Of a stretch of 64,000 nucleotides of DNA, positions 41,112-49,543 are shown in pieces. The DNA lies in NCBI RefSeq assembly GCF_009696485.1, contig NZ_VULY01000018.1:2038001-2102000 (forward strand), written 5' to 3'. The position numbers and the translations under genes are program-made. The notes under the pieces were generated by a model. The model saw only the letters and a program-made list of their open reading frames with translations. It ran no database searches and was not told the origin of the DNA. Each line of letters starts with the position of its first letter. The stretch's first letter is position 1. Source of the stretch: Suipraeoptans intestinalis. GTDB lineage: Bacteria > Bacillota > Clostridia > Lachnospirales > Lachnospiraceae.

Positions 41112-42485
41112 ATGGCAGAAGAAAAAAAGATTCCGTATAAGATCTATCTGGAAGAAAAGGAGATGCCGACAGCATGGTACAATCTCCGGGCAGATATGAA
41201 AAACAAACCGGCTCCCCTTTTGAATCCGGGGACGCGAAAGCCCATGAAGCAGGAAGAACTGGAGCAGGTATTTTGCAGGGAACTGGCGGCGCAGGAACTG
41301 GATGATGAGACCGCTTACATCCCCATTCCGGAGGAAATCCGCAATTTTTACCGGATGTACCGGCCATCCCCGCTGGTCAGAGCCTATTGTCTGGAGGAGA
41401 AGCTGCAGACTCCCGCAAAGATCTATTACAAATTTGAAGGCAACAACACCAGCGGAAGTCATAAGCTGAATTCTGCGATTGCCCAGGCATATTATGCCAA
41501 AAAGCAGGGGTTAAAGGGCGTGACCACCGAAACGGGGGCAGGACAGTGGGGCACCGCCTTGTCTATGGCATGTGCGTATCTGGAGCTGGACTGTCGGGTC
41601 TATATGGTCAAGGTATCCTATGAACAGAAGCCCTTCCGGCGGGAAGTGATGCGAACCTACGGGGCGACGGTAACGCCGTCTCCTTCCGGGGAGACAGAGG
41701 CAGGAAGAGCTATTTTGAAAAAGCATCCGGGGACCACGGGAAGCCTGGGCTGCGCGATCTCGGAAGCGGTAGAGGCCGCGGCTTCCAGGGAAGGATACCG
41801 CTATGTACTGGGAAGTGTGTTAAATCAGGTGTTGCTGCACCAGTCCGTGATCGGTCTGGAAACCAAAACGGCCATGGACAAATATGGGATCGTGCCGGAT
41901 GTGATCATCGGCTGTGCAGGCGGAGGCTCCAATCTGGGAGGACTGATCTCTCCTTTCATGGGAGAAAAAATACGGGGAGAAAAGGACTACCGCATCATCG
42001 GAGTAGAGCCGGCCTCCTGTCCGAGTTTGACCCGGGGCAGATTTGCCTACGATTTTTGTGATACGGGAATGGTGACGCCTCTGGCAAAGATGTATACCCT
42101 CGGCAATAATTTTATCCCTTCCCCCAATCATGCGGGAGGGCTGCGGTACCATGGAATGAGTCCGGTGATCTCCCAGTTGTATCATGACGGTCTGATGGAG
42201 GCGGTTTCGGTGGAACAGTCTGCCGTATTTGAAGCAGCAGAGCTGTTTGCAAGAGTAGAAGGAATCCTTCCGGCGCCGGAAAGCAGCCATGCTATCCGCG
42301 TCGCCATGGATGAGGCGCTTCGCTGCAAGGAAACGGGAGAAGAAAAGACGATCCTGTTTGGGCTGACGGGAACCGGCTATTTTGATATGGTAGCTTACGA
42401 AAAATATAACGATGGCCGGATGACGGACGAAATTCCCGGTCAGGAAGAACTGGAGAGAGGGTTTGCCACCATTCCTCGGCTGTAG
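41112..42485 (+). CDS. TrpB2-type tryptophan synthase beta chain-like PLP enzyme
   Basis: 457 residues. The PLP lysine is Lys118 in NNTSGSHKLNSA; the phosphate loop is CAGGGSNLGG; and TTETGAGQWGTALS matches the TrpB substrate region. Length and motifs fit TrpB2, the long class that works without the alpha chain and joins indole with serine. The frame is open upstream to 40794, but that region is the T-box, and MAEEKK at 41112 starts the protein. The Trp T-box leader supports the tryptophan role. The gene for an NSS transporter, with its own promoter, follows. Confidence 0.92.
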   Translation: MAEEKKIPYKIYLEEKEMPTAWYNLRADMKNKPAPLLNPGTRKPMKQEELEQVFCRELAAQELDDETAYIPIPEEIRNFYRMYRPSPLVRAYCLEEKLQTPAKIYYKFEGNNTSGSHKLNSAIAQAYYAKKQGLKGVTTETGAGQWGTALSMACAYLELDCRVYMVKVSYEQKPFRREVMRTYGATVTPSPSGETEAGRAILKKHPGTTGSLGCAISEAVEAAASREGYRYVLGSVLNQVLLHQSVIGLETKTAMDKYGIVPDVIIGCAGGGSNLGGLISPFMGEKIRGEKDYRIIGVEPASCPSLTRGRFAYDFCDTGMVTPLAKMYTLGNNFIPSPNHAGGLRYHGMSPVISQLYHDGLMEAVSVEQSAVFEAAELFARVEGILPAPESSHAIRVAMDEALRCKETGEEKTILFGLTGTGYFDMVAYEKYNDGRMTDEIPGQEELERGFATIPRL

Positions 42486-42570
42486 TCGTGGAGAAATTTC
42501 CGAAAAGAACCTGGATTTTTCGGACTTTCCTGTAAGTTTTTACAAAAATGAGGGAACGTAGCGTTTTCAG

Positions 42571-42599
42571 TTGCACGCAGCACTTTACTGTGCTAAAAT
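42571..42599 (+). promoter_or_regulatory. Promoter of the NSS transporter gene
   Basis: TTGCAC (42571-42576), 17 bases, TAAAAT (42594-42599). The 17 bases TTTACTGTGCTAAAATT (42584-42600) over the -10 also occur exactly in the yerC promoter. Confidence 0.8.
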
Positions 42600-42638
42600 T
42601 CAGAGATTAACAGGAAAGAGAGATGAGGAGGACAAACT

Positions 42639-43994
42639 ATGCAGAGAGAACGCTTAGGGAGCCGGCTGGGCTTCATATTGTTGAGTGCCGGCTGCGCGAT
42701 CGGGATCGGAAACGTGTGGAAATTCCCGTATATGGCAGGACAAAACGGAGGAGGAGCCTTTGTACTCATCTATTTGTTTTTCCTGATCGTGATGGGAGTT
42801 CCGGTAATGACGATGGAATTCGCCATGGGACGTGCCAGCAGAAGATCGCCGGTTCGTCTGTACCAGCAGTTGGAAAAACCCGGGAGTAAGTGGCACATCC
42901 ACGGCTATATCGCCATGATCGGAAACTATGTGCTGATGATGTTCTATACGACGGTGGCAGGATGGATGATCCGATATTTTGTGGACACGGCAAGAGGTGA
43001 ATTTGAGGGAGCCGGAGCAAAGGAAGTGGCGGCCAGATTCGGTGAAATGCTGTCGCAGCCTGTGCCTATGGTGATCTACATGGGGATCGTGGTGTGCGGC
43101 GGATTTGCCATCTGTTCCATCGGCCTGCAAAAAGGACTGGAGCGGATCACCAAGTATATGATGGTGGCCCTGATACTGCTTATCATCGTACTGGCCGTCA
43201 ACAGTATCCTGCTGAAGGGCGGGGCGGAAGGATTGAAGTTTTACCTGCTTCCCGATTTTGGAAAGGTGGCAGAGATCGGTGTGGGAAAGGTGATCGTAGC
43301 AGCCATGAACCAGTCGTTCTTCACGCTGAGTCTGGGAATCGGAGCCATGGCTATTTTTGGAAGCTACATCAACAACAAAAAGGCGCTGATGGGAGAGTCC
43401 ATCAATGTGGCGGTGCTGGATACTTTTGTGGCCCTGATGTCCGGTCTGATCATTTTCCCTGCATGTTATGCATACGGCGTGGAGGCGACCAGCGGGCCGA
43501 GCCTGATTTTCATTACCCTGCCGAATATTTTCAACCACCTGTCATACGGAAGGTTCTGGGGAAGTCTCTTCTTTATTTTCCTGACTTTTGCAGCCTTTTC
43601 AACGGTACTGGCAGTGTTTGAAAATATCATTGCCTGCACCCGGGATCTTTTCTCCTGGAGCAGACAAAAGGCTTCGATTGTTAACTGTATCCTGATATTT
43701 GTACTATCCCTTCCCTGTGCTTTGGGCTTTAATGTACTGAGCCGGGTTCAGCCGATGGGAAAAGGGACAGGCATTCTGGATCTGGAGGATTTCATCGTCA
43801 GCAACCTGCTCTTGCCCCTGGGATCTTTGATCTTTGTTCTGTTCTGTGTTTCCAGGTATGGATGGGGATGGGACAAATTTATGGAGGAAGCCAACAAAGG
43901 AGAAGGCGCGAAGGTGAAGTCCTGGATGAGAGGATATGTTACCTTTGTGATTCCTGTGATGATCCTGGTGATCTTTGTTCTCGGACTGATTTAA
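42639..43994 (+). CDS. Neurotransmitter:sodium symporter (NSS/SNF) family transporter
   Basis: 451 residues with about eleven to twelve hydrophobic segments. Segment 1 has GCAIGIGNVWKFPYMAGQNG, the sodium and substrate region shared with LeuT. Bacterial members import amino acids with sodium; TnaT takes up tryptophan. No second substrate signature can be read by eye. The gene follows the Trp T-box/TrpB2 unit and its promoter shares a sequence with the TrpR-like yerC gene, so I infer tryptophan or another aromatic amino acid. Ribosome site AGGAGG. A terminator follows. Confidence 0.9.
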   Translation: MQRERLGSRLGFILLSAGCAIGIGNVWKFPYMAGQNGGGAFVLIYLFFLIVMGVPVMTMEFAMGRASRRSPVRLYQQLEKPGSKWHIHGYIAMIGNYVLMMFYTTVAGWMIRYFVDTARGEFEGAGAKEVAARFGEMLSQPVPMVIYMGIVVCGGFAICSIGLQKGLERITKYMMVALILLIIVLAVNSILLKGGAEGLKFYLLPDFGKVAEIGVGKVIVAAMNQSFFTLSLGIGAMAIFGSYINNKKALMGESINVAVLDTFVALMSGLIIFPACYAYGVEATSGPSLIFITLPNIFNHLSYGRFWGSLFFIFLTFAAFSTVLAVFENIIACTRDLFSWSRQKASIVNCILIFVLSLPCALGFNVLSRVQPMGKGTGILDLEDFIVSNLLLPLGSLIFVLFCVSRYGWGWDKFMEEANKGEGAKVKSWMRGYVTFVIPVMILVIFVLGLI

Positions 43995-43998
43995 AAAG

Positions 43999-44044
43999 AA
44001 CTGCCCGTTTCCAGATTCCGGATGGATTGGAACGGGCAGTTTTT
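43999..44044 (+). terminator. Rho-independent terminator after the NSS gene
   Basis: AACTGCCCGTT (43999-44009) pairs with AACGGGCAGTT (44031-44041), then TTT. The stem extends inward with TCCA/TTGG-like pairs. Confidence 0.85.
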
Positions 44045-44121
44045 GACGGAAAAGAAACCTTGTGTTAGAATGAAAAAAAGTGTTTTTACACGAGAAACAG
44101 AGGGAAAAGGAGGAGGAGAAC

Positions 44122-44838
44122 ATGCGGATGCGACGCCATATCAGGGAAAGAATGACGCACCAGGAGCAGGTATCGGAAGCGCTGATCCTCAGCCTTTTTC
44201 TGGCATTCAGCGGAGGACTGCAGGATGCCTACACCTATATGATCCGAGACCATGTGTTTGCAAACGGGCAGACGGGCAACGTGGTACTGATGAGCGCAGG
44301 ATTTATGGAGGGCAACTGGAAGATGGGACTCCGTTACCTGATTCCCGTACTGGCATTTGCGGCAGGGATCTTTCTGGCGGAGATCATAGGGACCCGGTAC
44401 AAATGGGCTCGTCTGCTGCATTGGAGACAGGGGATCCTTCTGATGGAGATCGGGCTTATGATCGGCGTGGGGCTTTTGTCCAGGGAATACAATCTGTTGG
44501 CAAACTGCATGGTCTCCTTTGCCTGTGCGCTGCAGGTACAGACGTTTCGGAAGGTGTGCGGCCATGCCTACGCCAGTACCATGTGTATCGGCAATCTAAG
44601 AAGCGGGACGGAAGCCTTGTCCGTCTACCTCCGGCACAGAAAAAAGGAGGACAAGGACAGGGCAGGCTATTATTTTTCCGTCATCGCCGTGTTTGCTGTA
44701 GGTGCGGGGACAGGTGGGCTTCTCTCCGGATATTTTCAGGAAAAGACCATTTGGATCTCCTGTGTGATATTGGTGCTGTGCTTCCTTTTGATGGAGCTGG
44801 ACCGTCTGGAACAGGAAGCCAAGGATTATAAAGAGTAG
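44122..44838 (+). CDS. YoaK/DUF1275-family membrane protein
   Basis: 238 residues with about six hydrophobic segments. The DUF1275 mark is seen: LAFSGGLQDAYTYMIRDHVF then ANGQTGNVVLMS. The family's function is not known; some members are grouped with transporters. The ATG at 44122 follows AAGGAGGAGG; an in-frame start at 44080 lies before it. It sits between the NSS terminator and a frameshifted oxidoreductase gene, with no clear operon partner. Confidence 0.85.
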   Translation: MRMRRHIRERMTHQEQVSEALILSLFLAFSGGLQDAYTYMIRDHVFANGQTGNVVLMSAGFMEGNWKMGLRYLIPVLAFAAGIFLAEIIGTRYKWARLLHWRQGILLMEIGLMIGVGLLSREYNLLANCMVSFACALQVQTFRKVCGHAYASTMCIGNLRSGTEALSVYLRHRKKEDKDRAGYYFSVIAVFAVGAGTGGLLSGYFQEKTIWISCVILVLCFLLMELDRLEQEAKDYKE

Positions 44839-44901
44839 AAAAAGGCAAACGGACAACTGCAGCAAAGGGAAAGGCGGCAGCAGATATAAAGGAATGCAGA
44901 T

Positions 44902-46238
44902 ATGGGAAGATGCATAAGGGTAGCCATCGCAGGGCTGGGAAGCAGAGGATATGACGTTTACGGAAGGGCGATCAAAGCACATCCGGACAAAATGCGGATC
45001 GTAGCTGTAGCAGATCCGGATCCGGAAAAGAGAAAAAAGCACAGGAGGAGTACGGACTGTCAGAGCAGCAGTGTTTCTTCGACTGTGAAGAGTTGCTGAA
45101 GGCGCCGAAACTGGCAGACGTACTGGTGATTGCGACGCTGGACAAAGATCATGTGTCTCACGGAGTACCGGCGCTGGAAAAAGGATATGACCTGCTTTTG
45201 GAAAAGCCGATCGCTCCCAGTAAGGAGGCGTGCGACAGACTTCTGGATACAGCCAGAGCATACAACCGGATCGTGATGGTCTGTCATGTACTGAGGTATA
45301 CGCCTGTTTACCGGAAAGCGCGGGAGATCCTGCGCTCCGGAGAGATCGGGAAGATCGTGGCGATCACAGCGACAGAAAATATAGGATGGTTTCACTATAC
45401 CCACAGCTTTGTCCGGGGGACCTGGGCAAGGGAGGAAGAAACCAGTCCGATCATCCTGCAGAAGTGCTGTCATGATATGGATCTGTATCTGTGGCTGGCA
45501 GACAAGCGCTGCAAAAAGATTTCTTCCTTCGGGGGACTGTATCTATTTTCCCGGGAGCAGGCGCCCAGGGGAGCGGCGAAGCGATGCCTGCAGGGATGTG
45601 CGGCGAAGGAGGACTGTATTTTTGACGCGGAAAAGATCTATCTCCGGCACAGGCTGATGGGCTATGGGAATAAAAACAGAAGATGGCCGCTGGACGGAGC
45701 GGTTTCCCCGGAAGATCCCAAGGGGTCGATCCGCCGGCTTCTGGAGGAGGGACGCTACGGAAGGTGCGTCTACGCCTGCGACAACACCGTGCCGGATCAT
45801 CAGGTGGTACAGATGGAGATGGAGGACGGATCCACCTTCAACTTTACCATGTGCGGTCATACGTCCGATATTTCCAGGGCTGCCAAATTTATGGGTACAA
45901 AGGGAGAAATGATCCTGCGGCTGAATCCGGACGATGTGGAGGCCTGCGAAATTACCGTAAGGATTTTTGGACTGGAGGAAAGGAGCTATTCTGTCAGGAT
46001 CCGGGAGCTGGCCCGGGATTTTTCCGGACACAGCGGAGGGGAATCCCGGATGCTTCAGGAATTCTTTGATGTGATCAGCGGAAAAGACCGGGAAAAAGAC
46101 GGCACCACCCTGCTGGAACAGTCTATGGAAAGCCATTACTGTGCGCTGGCGGCGGAAGAGTCCAGAAAGCGGGGCGGGGCAGTGATCGGGATGGAAGAAT
46201 TCAGAAGCCGGAGGAGAGAACCTTTTCAGGCTGTCTGA
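44902..46238 (+). CDS. Gfo/Idh/MocA-family oxidoreductase with a -1 frameshift
   Basis: Two frames make one protein of about 445 residues. From ATG 44902 the first 43 codons give the NAD(P)-binding Rossmann start (VAIAGLGSRGYDVYGRAIKA, RIVAVADPDPEKR). At 45033-45039 the sequence A_AAA_AAG in the zero frame allows a -1 slip; reading then continues KKAQEEYGLSEQQ... through EKPIAPSKEACDRLL (the EKP motif) and MVCHVLRYTP to the stop at 46236-46238. Without the slip the product ends at 45099. Cysteine-rich insert RCLQGCAAKEDC belongs to this subfamily. Either a programmed slip, a one-base mutation in the A-run, or a sequencing error. Confidence 0.75.
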
Positions 46239-46306
46239 AAAGGAAGGGACAGACCCTGTCCTGCAGATAAAACGTAATAAAAAAAGACAGATAGATGGAG
46301 AAAACG

Positions 46307-47500
46307 ATGAAGAAAATTACAGCAGAAGAATTGGAAACCGTACAGAAAGATGCCTGTATCATACTGGACATCCGGAGTGAGGAAGATTATGAAAGAGGCA
46401 ATCTGGGAAGCGGGCTGCACATTCCTTTGCAGAAGCTGGAGGGAAGATATCAGGAGATCCCAAAGGGCTATCCGGTGTACGTGCTGTGTCACGGAGGAGA
46501 ACAGAGCATGGATGTGGTGGATACCCTCAGCAGGATGGGCTACGACGCCTACAATGTGGAGGGCGGATACAGAGGGATCCTAAGAAGACAGCTGGAGGCG
46601 ACGGTTGCCAAAGCAGATGCGCTGGAGGAAAAGACGAAGGACATTGAAAAAAGCATCATAAAAAAATTCCGTAAGCCTATCTGGAGGCAGTTTACCAAGG
46701 CTATTAAGGAATACCGACTGATCCGGGACGGGGACAAGATCGCCGTCTGTATCTCCGGAGGGAAGGATTCCATGCTGATGGCAAAGCTTTTGCAGGAATT
46801 GAAACGGCACGGACAAAGTACGTTTGAACTGGTGTTTCTGATCATGAATCCGGGGTACAATGCAGATAACTGGAAGATCATCCAGGACAATGCAAAGGTT
46901 CTGGGGATTCCGCTGACAGTGTTTGAAAGCGATATTTTTGACGTGGTGGCAGAAATTGAAAAAAGTCCCTGCTATCTGTGCGCCAGAATGAGAAGAGGGT
47001 ATCTGTATTCCAAGGCAAAGGAACTGGGATGCAACAAGATTGCCCTGGGGCATCATTTTGACGATATGATCGAAACGGTATTGATGGGAATGTTTTACAG
47101 CGGGAAGATCGAAACCATGATGCCTAAGCTGCACAGCAAAAACTTTGAAGGGATGGAGCTGATCCGCCCCATGTATATGATAAAAGAGGCAGCCATCAAG
47201 CACTGGAGGGATTATAACGGGCTGCACTTTATCCAGTGTGCCTGCCGGTTTACGGAGCACTGCTCCATCTGCGGAGGGGAGAAGGGATCCAAAAGAGATG
47301 AAATGAAAGCGCTGGTGTCTCATTTCAGAACCGTCAGTTCGGTGGTGGATCAGAATATTTTCAGAAGCGTCCACAATGTAAACCTGGGGACTCTCATCGG
47401 ATATCATAAAGGCGAGGAAGCCTATTGCTTTCTGGATGACTACGAGGAAAGAGGAAGAGGAAAGAAAGAGGCGGATCCGTCAGAGCAGGAAGACGCATAA
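46307..47500 (+). CDS. Rhodanese domain fused to a TtcA-like tRNA thiolation enzyme
   Basis: 397 residues. Residues 1-96 form a rhodanese domain with the active Cys61 in VLCHGGEQS. A helical linker leads to a PP-loop ATPase with ISGGKDS (150-155) and the TtcA-class cysteines in CYLCARMRR and CACRFTEHCSICGG. TtcA makes 2-thiocytidine at position 32 of tRNA; the fused rhodanese may deliver the sulfur. ATG 46307 has GGAG six bases upstream; an ATG at 46295 has none. Two hairpins (46221-46243 and 46247-46261) precede it. It is followed at 29 bases by the PHP gene. Confidence 0.88.
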   Translation: MKKITAEELETVQKDACIILDIRSEEDYERGNLGSGLHIPLQKLEGRYQEIPKGYPVYVLCHGGEQSMDVVDTLSRMGYDAYNVEGGYRGILRRQLEATVAKADALEEKTKDIEKSIIKKFRKPIWRQFTKAIKEYRLIRDGDKIAVCISGGKDSMLMAKLLQELKRHGQSTFELVFLIMNPGYNADNWKIIQDNAKVLGIPLTVFESDIFDVVAEIEKSPCYLCARMRRGYLYSKAKELGCNKIALGHHFDDMIETVLMGMFYSGKIETMMPKLHSKNFEGMELIRPMYMIKEAAIKHWRDYNGLHFIQCACRFTEHCSICGGEKGSKRDEMKALVSHFRTVSSVVDQNIFRSVHNVNLGTLIGYHKGEEAYCFLDDYEERGRGKKEADPSEQEDA

Positions 47501-47529
47501 GGAAAAAGGGGAACGGGAAAGGAGCTATT

Positions 47530-48258
47530 ATGAAAATGGAAATAGATACACATATGCACACGATTTCCAGCGGACATGCCTACAGCTCGCTGAGAGAAAT
47601 GGCAAAGATGGCAGCGGAGAAGGGACTGAAGGCTATCGGGATCACAGATCATGCGCCGGATATGCCCGGGAGCTGTCATCTGTTTCATTTTCAGAATCTC
47701 CGTGTCGTTCCAAAGCAGATGTACGGCGTCCGTCTTTTGATGGGAAGCGAGGTGAATATCCGGAACGGCCTGGGAGAAGTGGATCTTCCCGTAGAGATCC
47801 TAAGAAAGCTGGATCTTGTGGTGGCAAGCATACATCCGCCCTGTTACGAGGGAGACTGCACCCTGGAAGAGATCACCAGGTGCTATGAGCGGGTGATGGA
47901 AAGCGGGGTGGTGGATATCATCGGTCACCCGGATGACGGAAGATTTCCGGTGGATTATGAACGGCTGGCCAGGAAGGCGAAGGAAACAGGTACCCTTTTG
48001 GAGCTGAATAACAGCTCTTTAAAGCCGGGAGGGTTCCGGCTGAACACCAGAGAAAATGCCGGGAAGCTTCTGCGCGCTTGTATGAAGGAGCAAACAAAGA
48101 TCGTATTAGGCTCGGATGCACATGTGGACTGCGATGTGGGAACCTTTGCATATGCGGAGGCCGTCCTGGAAGAAGCAGGGTTTCCGGAGGAACTGGTAGT
48201 CAATACATCGGCAGAGCAGGTGGAAGCCTTTCTGAAAGAAAAAAGGGAGATAAAATAG
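47530..48258 (+). CDS. PHP-domain phosphoesterase (YcdX-like)
   Basis: 242 residues. PHP metal motifs are visible: IDTHMHTISSGHAYSSL, ITDHAPDM, GSEVNIRNG, VVASIHPPCYEG, DIIGHPDDGRF and LGSDAHVDCDVG. This order matches YcdX-type phosphatases with a three-metal site rather than histidinol phosphatase HisK. The substrate is unknown. Ribosome site GGAAAGGAG before the ATG. It likely shares a transcript with the rhodanese-TtcA gene before it and the GNAT gene after it (45-base gap). Confidence 0.9.
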   Translation: MKMEIDTHMHTISSGHAYSSLREMAKMAAEKGLKAIGITDHAPDMPGSCHLFHFQNLRVVPKQMYGVRLLMGSEVNIRNGLGEVDLPVEILRKLDLVVASIHPPCYEGDCTLEEITRCYERVMESGVVDIIGHPDDGRFPVDYERLARKAKETGTLLELNNSSLKPGGFRLNTRENAGKLLRACMKEQTKIVLGSDAHVDCDVGTFAYAEAVLEEAGFPEELVVNTSAEQVEAFLKEKREIK

Positions 48259-48303
48259 GATACAAGCCGGCAGCTGCGGAAAGGAAAAGGGAGACGAAAG
48301 CAT

Positions 48304-48873
48304 ATGACGATCAGAGATGCCAGATGGGAGGACGCCAGGGAACTTTGCGAAATCTATCGATACTATGTGGAAAAAACGGCGATCACGTTTGAATATGAGA
48401 CTCCGGATCTTCAGGAATTTCAAAGGCGGATGACCGGGATCATGGAAAAATATCCCTATCTGGTACTGGAGGAGGACGGAGAAATAAAAGGGTATGCGTA
48501 TGCAGGTCCTTTTGTAGGAAAAGCTGCGTATGACTGGTCCTGCGAGCTGACGATCTATCTTGCCCGGGGCGTGCAGGGACAGGGATACGGACGGAGGCTG
48601 TATGAGGCTTTGGAAGAGGCGCTGGGAAGCATGGGGATACAGAATCTGTACGCCTGCATCAGCTATCCGGAGACGGAAGACGACTATCTGAACAAGAACA
48701 GTGCGGATTTCCACGCCCATCTGGGATTTCGGCTGGCGGGGAAATTTTTGCGGTGCGGGTATAAGTTTGAACGCTGGTATCATATGATCTGGATGGAAAA
48801 AGAGATAGGAGAGCATCGGAGGGATCAGCCTCCGGTCAGAAGCTATGCGGAGATTTCCGGGAGAAGATCATAG
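48304..48873 (+). CDS. GNAT acetyltransferase (phosphinothricin acetyltransferase-like)
   Basis: 189 residues. The GNAT core is clear: TIRDARWEDARELCEIYRYY at the start, LTIYLARGVQGQGYGRRLYEA (motif A, the acetyl-CoA loop, shown as GVQGQGYGRRL) and the NLYACISYPE, HLGFRLAGKFLRCGYK end. This resembles the Pat/phosphinothricin-type group, which acts on small amino compounds. A short polar tail (about 170-189) is extra. The ribosome site is weak. A terminator follows at 48,943. Confidence 0.88.
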   Translation: MTIRDARWEDARELCEIYRYYVEKTAITFEYETPDLQEFQRRMTGIMEKYPYLVLEEDGEIKGYAYAGPFVGKAAYDWSCELTIYLARGVQGQGYGRRLYEALEEALGSMGIQNLYACISYPETEDDYLNKNSADFHAHLGFRLAGKFLRCGYKFERWYHMIWMEKEIGEHRRDQPPVRSYAEISGRRS

Positions 48874-48942
48874 AGGGATCCTGGCGGAGCAGTTGTATCT
48901 CACAGGATGCAATTCCCTGATTTCCGGAGAAAAATAAAAAGA

Positions 48943-48990
48943 CAAGAGGACGGCGCCGGTATCCGGGAAGCAGTCCTCTTGTTGCGTTTA
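48943..48990. terminator. Hairpin between the GNAT gene and yerC
   Basis: CAAGAGGAC (48943-48951) pairs perfectly with GTCCTCTTG (48973-48981); the following TTGCGTTT is only a weak U-run. It serves convergent genes. Confidence 0.6.
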
Positions 48991-49026
48991 ACAGAATCAT
49001 CATGATCTGACAGGAAGTTGGTGGGA

Positions 49027-49314
49027 TTATTTGCAGATCCGCTCAAAGACCATGTCGTATCCGTCGTTGCCATAGTTGAGAGAGCGGTTGACCCTGCTGA
49101 TGGTAGCGGTGGAGGCGCCGGTTTTTTCAGCGATCTCCAGGTAGGTTTTATTTTCCCGGAGCATCTTGGCTACTTCAAAACGCTGGGAAAGAGAAACCAG
49201 TTCGTTGATGGTACAGATGTCCTCAAAAAACTGATAGCATTCTTCTTTGTCTTTCAGGCTCAGGATGGCGGAAAAAAGAAAATCCACAGCCTCTGTTCTG
49301 ATTTTTTTATTCAT
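49027..49314 (-). CDS. yerC: YerC/YecD-family TrpR-like DNA-binding protein
   Basis: 95 residues, the family's full length. The helix-rich TrpR fold is seen with RFEVAKMLRENKTYLEIAEK as the DNA-binding entry and TGASTATISRVNRSLNYGNDGYD as recognition helix and tail, cut here into TGASTATISRVNRSL and NYGNDGYD. The family is related to the tryptophan repressor, but its effector is not established. Its own promoter shares an exact 17-base sequence with the NSS transporter promoter, 6.7 kb away, which suggests a common regulator, perhaps this protein. The nearest gene across the gap is nagA, read the other way. Confidence 0.9.
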   Translation of the reverse strand: MNKKIRTEAVDFLFSAILSLKDKEECYQFFEDICTINELVSLSQRFEVAKMLRENKTYLEIAEKTGASTATISRVNRSLNYGNDGYDMVFERICK

Positions 49315-49353
49315 ATTTTATCCCCTTTGATGTTATTAAATACAGTTTCTTAA

Positions 49354-49382
49354 ATTTTAGCACAGTAAATTCATAAAGTCTA
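49354..49382 (-). promoter_or_regulatory. Promoter of yerC
   Basis: On the minus strand: TAGACT (49377-49382), 17 bases, TAAAAT (49354-49359). The shared 17 bases lie at 49353-49369 and cover the -10. Confidence 0.65.
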
Positions 49383-49480
49383 TAGTTTTTTCGGAAGAAG
49401 CAATATTTTTCAGGTTTCAAGGGAGAAGGGTTTCACAGGGAGAACAGCATGCAGATTTGTGTGCAAAGACGCATTCTTAT

Positions 49481-49508
49481 TTGTTTTTGTGCAGGGGTAT
49501 GGTACTAT
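49481..49508 (+). promoter_or_regulatory. Promoter of nagA-sbcD-sbcC
   Basis: TTGTTT (49481-49486), 16 bases, TACTAT (49503-49508), with TGG before the -10 making an extended form. Confidence 0.6.
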
Positions 49509-49543
49509 AAAAACAGAATGTTCACAGCAGGAGGAAGAAGATC

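Noticed and set aside
42654-43538. A 294-codon minus-strand ORF opposite the NSS transporter
   Set aside because: His/Gln-rich shadow of a membrane protein gene.
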